From positions 2,335,001 through 2,399,000 of the forward strand of contig NZ_CP027231.1 of the NCBI RefSeq assembly GCF_002998435.1: a stretch of DNA of 64,000 nt, given 5' to 3'. The notes under the pieces are model-generated. The model saw only the letters and a list, made by a program, of their open reading frames with translations, was not told the origin of the DNA and searched no databases. The DNA is from Bacteroides zoogleoformans. GTDB lineage: Bacteria > Bacteroidota > Bacteroidia > Bacteroidales > Bacteroidaceae. Each line of letters opens with the position of its first letter. The stretch's first letter is position 1. Below, in pieces: positions 1-9,067 of this stretch. Position numbers and translations under genes: made by a program.

Positions 1-1
1 A

Positions 2-145
2 TGTGTCTTATCACTCTCGGGTTACAATCTGCTGACTTTCAGTCCGGCCAACGATTACGGATTCGATCCCGAAGCAGGACGGGGAGATGGATACAGCTAT
101 CCTATATCGAGAGTTTATACCGTAAGTTTAACCATCGGTTTCTAA
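2..145 (+). CDS. SusC-like TonB-dependent receptor, C-terminal end (partial)
   Basis: The open frame enters from the left edge and ends at the stop at 143-145, leaving about 47 residues. The tail ends ...SRVYTVSLTIGF, an aromatic-terminated final beta-strand typical of SusC/RagA outer-membrane receptors, and contains the SGYNLLTFSP segment common near their C-termini. A susD-like gene follows 19 bp later, which is the standard susC-susD order. Only the end is visible, so substrate and length cannot be judged. Confidence 0.85.
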   Translation, partial: CVLSLSGYNLLTFSPANDYGFDPEAGRGDGYSYPISRVYTVSLTIGF

Positions 146-164
146 ACCAACAAAGATTAATGAT

Positions 165-2027
165 ATGAAAATCAAGAAACATATTTTATCGTTTTGCCTG
201 ATAGGCGCAATCGGGTTGCAAGGGTGTGAAAACTTCCTTGACACATATCCCAAAGAAAGCTACAGCGACAACACCGTATGGGCAACTCAAGGAACCGTCG
301 ATGCATTTGTGACAAACTGCTATGCCTCTGCCTACGATCCATACCTGAACTTTTCCATGTGGGACAAGACTTTCAGCAACAACATGGTGAATTGTCGCCA
401 CTCTTGTCCTGCTGAGGCAAGAGGATTAATGGAGAATACATACGGATGGGGGTTGAATGACCGCTTCGGCTCAATCCGTAATTGCAATCTCATTCTTGAG
501 AAAGTGGCACAATCAAACGTGCTGAACGAGAATTTCAAGAAGCGATACACAGCGGAAGCCAAGATGATGCGTGCCATGATATACTATGACTTGGCCCGTA
601 AGGGAGGCCGATACATGTGGGTGGACAAGGTACTGAATGCGGGTGATGAGTTCAATATTCCGCTCACCAAAGATATAGTAGAAAGCTACAGTCATGTGTT
701 GACAGACTTGCGCGAAGCCATTGTCGATCTGCCTGAAGAGAAAGTACCGGGACGCTTGAATAAGAATGCCGGATTAGCACTGTTATCTGAGGTATGCCTT
801 ACGGCCGCCGCCTATACCGATGACAATACTACGTTACGAATGAGTGGAAAAAGTCTGTATCAAGAAGTTGTGGAGGCAGTGAACGCAATCAAAAATGTGG
901 AATTAGACAGTAACTATGAAAGCATGTTCAACCAGACGGGGGCATACTCATCATCCGAAATCATCCTTGCACGTTATTGGAGTGCAGACAACACGCAAAT
1001 GATGCACACCGATATGATAAACATGGTGCCCAACCTGACGAATAGTAACTTGGAAATCAATGGTTGCGGCCCACTCTTCAGCAAGGCCGACATCTTTGAA
1101 TGCTGGCTCGACCATACACCCAGTCAGAATTTGGTCGATGCCTATCTGGTTATCGATGCTGAAAGCCGTAAGGCGGTGCGTTGGTATGAATCTTCCCAAT
1201 TCAAGAAAAACACCAAGAGCATCGGAGTCAATGAGGCTATGATTAAGATAGAGTATAAAGACGAGGCAGAGTTCAAAGGAAAGAGTTTCAAGGCTTTCGA
1301 GGTAACGACTCCGGGCAGGAGCATCAGCGATTTGATGTATGGTGGGCGTGATAAGCGTTTTGATGCTTCCATCATACACGACGGTTCCAAATTCCTGAAC
1401 GAAGACATTACCACTTACAACCATGGCAACATGAGCCGTTGGGCTACAAAACGCTATGCTGCGGATCATGTACCCCTGACCAACTACAGTACACGTAAGT
1501 ATATCTATAGCAACATGTCGCCTCGTCCGTTCTACAACGTCTATACAGACTATCACAAGATTCTGTTTCGTTATGGACGTGCCTTGCTTAATAAAGCAGA
1601 AGCACTGCTCCGGTTAGGGCAGATAAGCGAGGCTGTGGCCACTCTGAACCAAACCCGTACGATACATGGCGGTTTGCCTGCTTCCGAAGCTTCTACGGCC
1701 GTGGAGGCATGGAATGACTATAAGACGGAGCGACGTGTGGAGCTGTTTTGGGAAGGCGATTTCTACTTCAGCTTGTTGCGCTGGGGCAAATATGGCAGAG
1801 AAGCCAATGATGGTAAAGAGCCGGGAAGCGTGATAGATGAGTTGTGCGAACCTGCTACGTTCATCGAAATAAACAAAGAGCGTACGGCGGCGTTTGTAGG
1901 TAATGTGCAACAACAAAACGACCAGCGGAAATTCGACATCCGCTCTTATTTATTCCCCATCACCAAGTCGGTAATCCAAGCCAATTCAGCTATTTCAGAT
2001 GCTGACCAGAATAAGGGATGGGAGTGA
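165..2027 (+). CDS. SusD/RagB-family nutrient-binding lipoprotein
   Basis: This 620-residue protein is the glycan-binding lid partner of the SusC receptor encoded just upstream. A signal peptide ends in the lipobox LQGC with Cys21 as the predicted lipidation site, followed by the usual ENFLDTYP opening. SusD hallmarks are visible: helical TPR-like segments around AEAKMMRAMIYYDLARKGGRY, and a C-terminal NKAEALLRLGQ...ERRVELFWEGDFYFSLLRWG block. It is longer than many family members (about 500-550 residues), suggesting extra surface loops. It acts on the outer face of the outer membrane. The ligand is not readable directly; the GH110-type enzyme downstream suggests an alpha-galactosylated glycan. 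Confidence 0.95.
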   Translation: MKIKKHILSFCLIGAIGLQGCENFLDTYPKESYSDNTVWATQGTVDAFVTNCYASAYDPYLNFSMWDKTFSNNMVNCRHSCPAEARGLMENTYGWGLNDRFGSIRNCNLILEKVAQSNVLNENFKKRYTAEAKMMRAMIYYDLARKGGRYMWVDKVLNAGDEFNIPLTKDIVESYSHVLTDLREAIVDLPEEKVPGRLNKNAGLALLSEVCLTAAAYTDDNTTLRMSGKSLYQEVVEAVNAIKNVELDSNYESMFNQTGAYSSSEIILARYWSADNTQMMHTDMINMVPNLTNSNLEINGCGPLFSKADIFECWLDHTPSQNLVDAYLVIDAESRKAVRWYESSQFKKNTKSIGVNEAMIKIEYKDEAEFKGKSFKAFEVTTPGRSISDLMYGGRDKRFDASIIHDGSKFLNEDITTYNHGNMSRWATKRYAADHVPLTNYSTRKYIYSNMSPRPFYNVYTDYHKILFRYGRALLNKAEALLRLGQISEAVATLNQTRTIHGGLPASEASTAVEAWNDYKTERRVELFWEGDFYFSLLRWGKYGREANDGKEPGSVIDELCEPATFIEINKERTAAFVGNVQQQNDQRKFDIRSYLFPITKSVIQANSAISDADQNKGWE

Positions 2028-2054
2028 TTTGTTTAATTACTAACTGCAAAAACA

Positions 2055-2537
2055 ATGAAGAACATGAAATTGAAAAATTACAAATGGATAATGATACTGA
2101 TGTGTATTCCATTCATGACCGCATGTGATTGGGAAACCCTTCCGACATACGGAGAAGCCGAAATCAGTGCGGTACAGTTCTATTTTCGCTGGGCAAGCGA
2201 GCAGAAAGACCCCGTCACCGGTGAACCGGTAGTGAAGGAACAACGCCTCAATACTACGAATAATGTAGCATCTGAAAGCGGCGTCATAGAAGCTGTGGTG
2301 ACAGTGCCCGCTGCTACTGGCGACTTTACAGAAAACATACGCAAGCAGGTGTCTGTGAGTAAACTGTGGGGACAGGTTTCCGTGTCAACCGCAGCGCGTA
2401 TTACCCCCATTGAGGGAAGTGCGATTCTTGGTACACCCGATGACTGGAGCAAAGAGCGGAAGTTCGAGGTGACGGCAGCCAACGGCAGCAAGAAGATTTG
2501 GACAATCAGAGTTACTCAATTTAACAAAAACGATTAA
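2055..2537 (+). CDS. small PUL lipoprotein (DUF5018-like)
   Basis: A 160-residue predicted surface lipoprotein. The signal peptide ends in MTAC with Cys24 as the lipid anchor. The mature part is a short beta-rich domain with a C-terminal KKIWTIRVTQ strand, resembling the DUF5018-type domains often encoded after susCD in Bacteroides polysaccharide loci. It starts 27 bp after the susD stop and precedes the GH110-like gene, so it is probably co-transcribed. A glycan-binding accessory role is inferred from position only. Confidence 0.7.
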   Translation: MKNMKLKNYKWIMILMCIPFMTACDWETLPTYGEAEISAVQFYFRWASEQKDPVTGEPVVKEQRLNTTNNVASESGVIEAVVTVPAATGDFTENIRKQVSVSKLWGQVSVSTAARITPIEGSAILGTPDDWSKERKFEVTAANGSKKIWTIRVTQFNKND

Positions 2538-2680
2538 AATAATAATGAATGATTCTTTTTAAGGATATGCCGCAAAAGACGTGTGTCGTCGATATGCACC
2601 TTGTTGAAGATGTTACACGAAAAGACGGCGAATGTTTTTGGCGGCACATCCTTTTTACTCAAAAAAAAGTATCAACCCGT

Positions 2681-4510
2681 ATGAGAACAATTTCTATTCT
2701 CTTTATGCTGTTGCTTTATGCTTTGTCTTTATCGGTGCAACAGAAAGATGTCGTTTACGTATCCGACTTCGGCGTCAAGCCATATACCTACGAGAATTGC
2801 GTCGAAAAGCTGCAACTTGCCATCAAGGCTTGCAAGGAACGAAACGCCCGCACGCTGGTGTTTGAAAAAGGACGTTACGACTTTTGGCCTGAGGGTGCTG
2901 TGTGCAAAGAATATTTCATCACTAATACCTCAACAGCCGAGGAATGTCCGTCGAAAGTAAAAACCATCGGCCTCTTCTTTGAGGAAATGGACGGGCTGAC
3001 CATAGAAGGAAATGGAGCCACATTGATGTTTCACGGCAAAATGACCATGATAGCTTTTGCGCATTGCAAACGGATGATATTGAAAGACATTCATCTCGAC
3101 TTTGAACGTCCGGGAGGTTCGGAAATGACCTATACCAAAGCAGACGCTGAGGGTGTGGAGGTGGTGTTTCATAAAGACAGCCGATACGAAATTGTGGATG
3201 GAAAGATACATTTGTATGGCGAGGGGTGGCGCTCGAACCGTATTCACTGCATAGAATACGATCCGAAGACAGAATTCTTCTTCTACAGTCGCGGATGGAA
3301 AACGCTGTCGGCCTCCAAAGCCGAGGAAGTGGCGCCCGGCATTGTGAGATTCACCACGCCGGAGAGTTTCCACCCTCAAGTGGGCAACACACTCACTATG
3401 CGCGACATTATTCGCGATCAGGTAGGTTTGTTTCTCTTTCAAAGTAAGGATATAACGCTGGACAATGTGGGGGTGCACTACATGCACGGGTTAGGCATCG
3501 TGAGCCAATACACCGAGAATATCACAATGAACAACGTGAGATGCGAACCGCGTGAAGGGAGCGGACGTATATTGGCTTCTTCGGCAGACTTCATGCACTT
3601 TTCGGGATGTAGTGGAAAAATAAGCATTACGGGATGCCGATATACCGGAGCGCAGGATGACCCCATCAACGTGCACGGTACCAATCTGCGTGTCACGAAA
3701 CAAAGTGATCTTCGTACTCTGACACTGCGTTTCATGCATGGACAAAGCTATGGATTCGATGCCTACTTTGAGGGTGATACGGTGGCTTTCGTCAATACCG
3801 CAACCATGGAACGGTATGCGTATGCTAAGGTTGAGACCGTAAAACGGCTGACCGACTACACCTTAGAACTGAATCTCGACCGCGATATCCCCTCTGCGTT
3901 GAAGTTAAACAGTGACTGTGTGGAAAATATGAGCCGCACACCCGAGGTGGAGATTCGCAACTGTCGCTTCACGCGCACCAGTACCCGAGGCACGTTGATG
4001 ACAACGCCGCGGAAGGTAGTGATAGTCGATAATGTGTATTATAAGACCGGAATGAGTGCCATCCTGATAGAAGGAGACGCCAATGACTGGTTTGAGTCCG
4101 GCCCGGTGAAGGATGTGCTGATTAAGGGAAATACCTTCATTGAGTGTGCGCATGCCGGAGGTCCGGAGAATGCAGTGATAGCCATACGTCCCTCGAATAC
4201 CGTGATTGACGCTGATTGTCCCGTGCATCGGAATATACGCATTGAGAATAATATCTTCAAGACACTCGGCAATCCGGTGCTTTATGCCAAGAGCACCCAA
4301 GGACTAATCTTCAGGGAGAATGTGGTGGAGAAAGAAGATACTATAGTCTTCAGTGATGATAAACCTCTGTTTTATCTGATTGGATGTAAAGATGTAGTGA
4401 TTAAAGGGAATGAAATGAATGAGGAAGACCGTCGGTTGCTGCTTCTGGAGAAAATGAAGAGACGTTTTGTAAAGACTGATGGCAAGATGAGAATCAAAAA
4501 CGCTCAGTGA
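2681..4510 (+). CDS. GH110-family alpha-1,3-galactosidase (right-handed beta-helix)
   Basis: This is probably a periplasmic or surface exo-alpha-1,3-galactosidase removing terminal alpha-linked galactose. The layout matches the Bacteroides GH110 B-type enzymes: signal peptide, an opening VYVSDFGVKP, KGRYDFWP, many short beta-helix rungs, and the DDPINVHG segment with Asp326 and Asp327, matching the acidic pair in the family active site. The open frame extends upstream to 2549, but the Met at 2681 is chosen because a clean signal peptide follows it and 609 residues fits the family. The 44-residue upstream extension has no signal-like sequence. It is the only glycoside hydrolase gene visible in this locus. 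Confidence 0.85.
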   Translation: MRTISILFMLLLYALSLSVQQKDVVYVSDFGVKPYTYENCVEKLQLAIKACKERNARTLVFEKGRYDFWPEGAVCKEYFITNTSTAEECPSKVKTIGLFFEEMDGLTIEGNGATLMFHGKMTMIAFAHCKRMILKDIHLDFERPGGSEMTYTKADAEGVEVVFHKDSRYEIVDGKIHLYGEGWRSNRIHCIEYDPKTEFFFYSRGWKTLSASKAEEVAPGIVRFTTPESFHPQVGNTLTMRDIIRDQVGLFLFQSKDITLDNVGVHYMHGLGIVSQYTENITMNNVRCEPREGSGRILASSADFMHFSGCSGKISITGCRYTGAQDDPINVHGTNLRVTKQSDLRTLTLRFMHGQSYGFDAYFEGDTVAFVNTATMERYAYAKVETVKRLTDYTLELNLDRDIPSALKLNSDCVENMSRTPEVEIRNCRFTRTSTRGTLMTTPRKVVIVDNVYYKTGMSAILIEGDANDWFESGPVKDVLIKGNTFIECAHAGGPENAVIAIRPSNTVIDADCPVHRNIRIENNIFKTLGNPVLYAKSTQGLIFRENVVEKEDTIVFSDDKPLFYLIGCKDVVIKGNEMNEEDRRLLLLEKMKRRFVKTDGKMRIKNAQ

Positions 4511-4694
4511 GACAAAATGCTTCTTGCAGGGAAAGTTGTACATTGGCATCGGTTCCTGCTATCTATAGAGAGGTCTTTTGATTGTATTTAATGTGAATTC
4601 AATGAATTATAAGTTCCTATAAATTGGGTGATTAGCGAATTTTGTTGTAACTTTATAGTGTTTAAAGAACAAAGAAATACAAACAAAAATCGCT

Positions 4695-4817
4695 ATGATC
4701 ACCGAGGACAAAGTTTCTGAAATATTTTGTATGGCAGACGACTTCTGCAAGTTTTTTGAATCTTACTCGTCTGTTGTCAAGAACTGCCTTCAAGCTGTCC
4801 CTATCAAGAGGCATTAG
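4695..4817 (+). pseudogene. IS982-like transposase N-terminal remnant, rearranged
   Basis: A 40-codon frame begins MITEDKVSEIFCMADDFCKF, which matches the start of IS982-type transposases common in Bacteroides, then diverges and stops. On the opposite strand, immediately downstream (about 4800-4840), the frame reads RKYHRECLM, resembling the next conserved block of the same N-terminus. This suggests the element decayed by inversion or head-to-head fusion. No catalytic part remains. The 4511-4961 interval holds no other recognisable gene. Confidence 0.6.
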
Positions 4818-4961
4818 GCATTCTCTGTGATATTTGCGGCACAAGTACAGTATGCTTCGAAAGCTGTATTTATTGAAGTTGAACTCCATAGTTCTATTTG
4901 TTATACTTGTTCCACATTCTCTTTATCTTTCCTTTCCCTAAAAAGAGAATCAAACCGGTAC

Positions 4962-6911
4962 CTATTTCTTTTTCTTGCTCCGCTTGGCCCATCCCTCTTC
5001 GCTGAAGTCGGGTTCAGAACCTTTGAAGTCGTCGTAACCTTGGAAGAATTGCTTCCAGTCGTCCTTTTTGCCCCGGGCTTTGGTGTAGCCGCGCTCTTCG
5101 CGGCTGGGCTTGCTTTTCTTGCCCGATGTGGCGTTCTCGAGCTTCTCGCTGCGTTGGGCAGCCGAAGCATCGTTTCGTTTACTTGCCTTATAGCCACGTT
5201 TCTGGTCGTTGTGCTCCTTTTTTCCGCTGCGCTCTTTCTTGCCGCCGCCTCTCGAAGCGTCGTTGCCCCCCTCTTCACCGGCAATTTCCACCGATATTCT
5301 ACGTCCGTTCCAGTTGGCACGGTTCAGGGCTTTCACCACGTTGCCGGCCTCTTTTTCTTCTACTTCGAAGAACGAGAACTTCTGCATCAGGTCGATACGT
5401 CCCAGTTCGATGCGCCCGCGAGTATTCTTGTTCAGCAGGCCGATGAGTTCGCCGGGGAAGAAGTTGTCCATCTTACCCAGATTGATGAACAGCCGTTTGT
5501 AGCCGGTTTCGGGCTGACGGTTGCCGCCATTGCTTCCGCGGCGTTCGCCACGTGCGCCGCTTTTTGCGCCACGCTCGTTTCCTGTGGCCGTCTCAATGTC
5601 TTCGCGGTCGCGGTAATAATCAAGGAATTTGTTGAATTCATGCGAAGCCATACGCTTTATCAGGTCTTCCTTGCTCAGCCAATCCAGCTTGCGGTAAACG
5701 TCGGGCATGAAGGCATCTATCTCTTCTTCGTTCACCTTCACCTTCTCCAAGTCGTCAATTACCTTCAACAGCTGCTTTTCGCATATCTGTGCGGAAGTAG
5801 GCATTTCTCCCTGCTCGAACTTCTTGGCAATGATGCGTTCTATTTCGCGCATCTTTCCCTTTTCGCGCAGGTTGATGATGGCGATGGAGGTTCCGGTCTT
5901 TCCGGCACGTCCAGTACGCCCGCTGCGGTGGGTGTAACTCTCGGTGTCGTCCGGCAAACCGTAGTTGATGACATGCGTCAGGTCGTCTACGTCCAGCCCT
6001 CGGGCAGCCACATCGGTGGCAACCAGCAGTTGCAGGTTGCGGATGCGGAACTTCTGCATCACGGCGTCTCTCTGCGCCTGGCTCAGTTCGCCGTGCAGGG
6101 AGTCGGCATTGTAGCCCTCCTGCATCAGTTTGTCGGCAATCTCCTGCGTCTCCTTGCGGGTGCGGCAGAAGATGATGCCGTATATCTGCGGGTAATAATC
6201 GACGATGCGCTTCAGTGCGGCGTATTTGTCTTTGGCATGGACGCAGAAAACCACGTGCTTCACGTTGCTCGTACCCTCATTCTTACGTCCGATGGTGATT
6301 TCCTTGGCGTTATGCAGGTAGTTCTTCGAGATGCGTGCTATCTCCGGACTCATGGTGGCGGAGAACAGCAATGTGTTCCGCTCTTGGGGCACGTCGGCCA
6401 GAATGGCGTTGATGCTGTCGGTGAAACCCATGTTCAGCATCTCGTCGGCCTCGTCCATCACTACGTTCCGGATAGTGGCGAGGGATACGGTTTTGCGCTC
6501 CATCAGGTCGAGCAGTCGTCCCGGTGTGGCAACGATGATGTGTACTCCCCGTTTCAGGGCGCGTATCTGGCTCTCGATGGACGAACCGCCGTATACAGGC
6601 AATACGCGCAGGCCGTCGATGTATTTGGAGTAATCGTTCAGGTCGCCCGCTATCTGGAGGCAAAGCTCACGGGTGGGGCAAAGGATGAGGGATTGGGGAA
6701 TCTGTTGGTTTACGTCAATCTTCTGTATAAGCGGCAGGCCGAATGCTGCAGTCTTTCCTGTTCCGGTTTGTGCCAGCGCCACTACGTCATTGTTTTCTCC
6801 TAAAAGGTAAGGAATCACTTCCTCTTGTACCGGCATGGGACACGCATATCCCATCTCTTCAATGGCACGGCGTATCTCCGCCGACACACCGAGCTCTTCA
6901 AATGTCTTCAT
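4962..6911 (-). CDS. deaD: DEAD-box ATP-dependent RNA helicase
   Basis: A 649-residue RNA helicase, probably acting in ribosome assembly or mRNA turnover at low temperature. Domains in order: Q motif (MKTFEELGVSAEI...PVQ), Walker A AQTGTGKT (residues 47-54), PTREL, DEAD box at 153-156 (VMDEADEML), SAT, and HRSGRTGRAGK in the second RecA lobe. A DbpA/CsdA-type RNA-binding domain follows (YKRLFINLGK...GRISVEIAG-like), then a low-complexity basic tail ending SKKKK. This is the DeaD/CsdA arrangement. It is monocistronic, with a TATCTTTG -7 box at 6943-6950 upstream. Confidence 0.96.
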   Translation of the reverse strand: MKTFEELGVSAEIRRAIEEMGYACPMPVQEEVIPYLLGENNDVVALAQTGTGKTAAFGLPLIQKIDVNQQIPQSLILCPTRELCLQIAGDLNDYSKYIDGLRVLPVYGGSSIESQIRALKRGVHIIVATPGRLLDLMERKTVSLATIRNVVMDEADEMLNMGFTDSINAILADVPQERNTLLFSATMSPEIARISKNYLHNAKEITIGRKNEGTSNVKHVVFCVHAKDKYAALKRIVDYYPQIYGIIFCRTRKETQEIADKLMQEGYNADSLHGELSQAQRDAVMQKFRIRNLQLLVATDVAARGLDVDDLTHVINYGLPDDTESYTHRSGRTGRAGKTGTSIAIINLREKGKMREIERIIAKKFEQGEMPTSAQICEKQLLKVIDDLEKVKVNEEEIDAFMPDVYRKLDWLSKEDLIKRMASHEFNKFLDYYRDREDIETATGNERGAKSGARGERRGSNGGNRQPETGYKRLFINLGKMDNFFPGELIGLLNKNTRGRIELGRIDLMQKFSFFEVEEKEAGNVVKALNRANWNGRRISVEIAGEEGGNDASRGGGKKERSGKKEHNDQKRGYKASKRNDASAAQRSEKLENATSGKKSKPSREERGYTKARGKKDDWKQFFQGYDDFKGSEPDFSEEGWAKRSKKKK

Positions 6912-6942
6912 TAATCTTTTCGTATATCTTAAATTTCGGCTG

Positions 6943-6950
6943 CAAAGATA
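6943..6950 (-). promoter_or_regulatory. -7 box of the helicase promoter
   Basis: Read on the minus strand the sequence is TATCTTTG, a perfect match to the Bacteroides -7 consensus TAnnTTTG, 32 bp upstream of the helicase start. The -33 element is weak. Confidence 0.5.
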
Positions 6951-7066
6951 GTGCTTTCCAATGGATATTCGATTATTGCCGGCTGATTATTATGCGATTA
7001 TGAAGAAAAGTTATTGTTTTTGCAGGACGTAGGCCTTTGAGCCGACAGAGACTTGCGCCTTTTCTC

Positions 7067-8134
7067 TCATCGTCCGCCGTCTGCCAGCAACATGCTTCGC
7101 AGACGCTTGATTTCGTCTTTGGTCAGGCCGATGCCCTGTTGCAGGTAAGTGTCCACATCTCCGTATCTTCTTTCCACCTCCTTTTTGACGGCAGTCAGGA
7201 AGCCATCGTCACTGTATTCTCGGGGTGCAAAGACTTCTCGCGAACGCATGGGCAGGCGATAGGCATATTCCAAGGTTGGAGGATTGTTGAAGTAGTCGTT
7301 ATTGAAACGGTAGTCCTCCATGATGGTCTCTTCGTCCACGCCGAGAGCGGCCAATAGTAGCGCCGAGACAATGCCTGTACTTCCCTTGTCCGAAGAGCAA
7401 TGTATCACTACGGGATAACTTCCTTTATCCAGTAGAATGTCGAAAATCTGCCGGTATTCCTTGTCGAGCTTGCTCATCAAGTCGCGATCCATCCGCTCCG
7501 CTATGCGGCAGACGGTATCGCTTTTTATCTTCTGCTCATTCACCTCTTTCTGGAGCTTTTCTATCTCGCCGATACCGATAGGGAGGTGCACCACGTCAAA
7601 GTTTTTCTGTAAGTCCGTTTGACTGTTCACTTCGATAAGAGAACGCAGGTCGATGATGGTCTTTATACCAAGATTCTTCAGTTCGCCAATCGAGCTGTCC
7701 TCCAGACTTTCTATCTCGGCCGAACGATAGACCATGCCCCAGCGTACGACTTTCCCGGTAGAGTAAGATGGATAGCCTCCCAAGTCGCGGAAATTCTGTA
7801 TCCCGGGAATATTGACGTTGCGCGTGGCTACCTTCACCCGATATTTGCCGTCGAAGACAAGGGTGTAGTAATAACGCCGAACAGGGTCGGTAGTGATGAT
7901 GGTGAGTTTCTGGTCGGTAACATCAGCCATGGCAATAGGCTCCTCCGGGATGGCATCGGGATTGGTAGAAGCATATACCTTTACTTTACCCTTGGCAAAA
8001 GGATACATTTCCCACCTCACAATGCAATTCCCCACATTGTTCTCTTCGCATACCACAACAATATGGGGGGCAGTACGGCTACAGGCAGTCAACAATACGC
8101 CCAGCGTTAGCAGGCTAAACAGATTTCTGTACAT
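7067..8134 (-). CDS. tyrosine-phosphatase-like lipoprotein lacking the P-loop arginine
   Basis: This belongs to the Y_phosphatase3 family of protein-tyrosine phosphatases. The start at 8134 is preferred over a GTG at 8185 because it gives a clean lipoprotein signal peptide with lipobox LTAC. An N-terminal beta-sandwich-like region precedes the phosphatase domain, which begins IPGIQNFRDLGGYPS, a family signature. The active-site loop reads HCSSDKGSTG, with Cys246 present. In the canonical HCxxGKDRTG the sixth residue after Cys is the phosphate-binding Arg; here it is Ser252. Activity is therefore doubtful, or the substrate is altered. It is encoded alone, between the helicase and the sigma factor. 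Confidence 0.8.
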   Translation of the reverse strand: MYRNLFSLLTLGVLLTACSRTAPHIVVVCEENNVGNCIVRWEMYPFAKGKVKVYASTNPDAIPEEPIAMADVTDQKLTIITTDPVRRYYYTLVFDGKYRVKVATRNVNIPGIQNFRDLGGYPSYSTGKVVRWGMVYRSAEIESLEDSSIGELKNLGIKTIIDLRSLIEVNSQTDLQKNFDVVHLPIGIGEIEKLQKEVNEQKIKSDTVCRIAERMDRDLMSKLDKEYRQIFDILLDKGSYPVVIHCSSDKGSTGIVSALLLAALGVDEETIMEDYRFNNDYFNNPPTLEYAYRLPMRSREVFAPREYSDDGFLTAVKKEVERRYGDVDTYLQQGIGLTKDEIKRLRSMLLADGGR

Positions 8135-8318
8135 AGGCAGTAACTCTCTGACATCTTCAATCACAAAAATAGATTTTTTCATCACATTGCATAACGATGC
8201 TACCCGGCTTTTATATTTCTTTGTCTAACTTTAAGGGAACAGCAGGGCAAACCGATGCTTTTCCTGCACACATACGGATTGCTTTTGGGAAAAGGAAAGG
8301 AGTGCTGAGCATGCGGTT

Positions 8319-8870
8319 TCAGAACAGATAAGAGTATTTCCCGTCCAGATACTTGCGGATATATTTCAATGCTTTTGTAATCTGCGCTTCCACGGTCTTT
8401 ACCGAGGTTTGCGTTCGTTCGGCTATCTCTTTGTTCGTAAGGTTCTCCTGACGGCTTTGGCGGAACACCTCCCTGCATCTGTCGGGCAAGGCGCAGACGG
8501 CCTCCTCTATCAGGCGATGCAGCTCTTCCAACTCTATGTTCTCGTCAATGAAGTAGTTGTCGCTCAACGTTTCGCCAAGCCCGTCTATGGGACAGGTCCG
8601 CTTGCTGTCGCGCAGCACATTCAGGCATCGGTTTCGGGCTGCCCGAAAAAGATAGGCTTTGAAGGAAAGCTTGATTTGAAACTCTTCCCGGTTCGTCCAA
8701 ACGTGCATAAAGATATCCATGGCAATCTCTTCTATCTCTGCTTCGTCTTTGAGATACAGCTTCATAAAGCGGCACAACGGAACGAAATAGGTATCAAACA
8801 AGTACTTAAAGGCTTGTTCGTCACCCGTTTGCAACTGCTTCAATATATGTATCTCATCGTTTACAAGCAT
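8319..8870 (-). CDS. ECF-type RNA polymerase sigma-70 factor
   Basis: A 183-residue extracytoplasmic-function sigma factor. Region 2 is recognisable (DEQAFKYLFDTYF...EEIAMDIFMHVW), as is region 4 with its helix-turn-helix (LPDRCREVFRQS...NKEIAERTQTSVKTVE). This is the Bacteroidetes expansion family, whose members usually sit beside a FecR-type anti-sigma gene and a susC homologue. Neither is present here, so it is an orphan. Its targets cannot be read from the window. The 3' end lies about 185 bp from the phosphatase gene; they may be transcribed together. Confidence 0.93.
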   Translation of the reverse strand: MLVNDEIHILKQLQTGDEQAFKYLFDTYFVPLCRFMKLYLKDEAEIEEIAMDIFMHVWTNREEFQIKLSFKAYLFRAARNRCLNVLRDSKRTCPIDGLGETLSDNYFIDENIELEELHRLIEEAVCALPDRCREVFRQSRQENLTNKEIAERTQTSVKTVEAQITKALKYIRKYLDGKYSYLF

Positions 8871-9067
8871 GATTCATCAAGGTGTTTGACTTTTTGAACG
8901 AGTGTCTCATTCGTAAAGGCAAAGGCCGGCCATACAACGCTCAACAACAGGCACATCTTCAGACCTTGTCTAAAAAGATAGCTCCAACCAAGCACTTACA
9001 TAATGTAGAACATGGCAATAACATGTGCAAAGAAGTTTCGCCCATTTCTTTCGGATATGGAGCAACA

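Noticed and set aside
4827..6803. A 658-codon plus-strand open frame
   Set aside because: It is exactly antisense to the DEAD-box helicase gene, has no recognisable domain and reflects codon bias.
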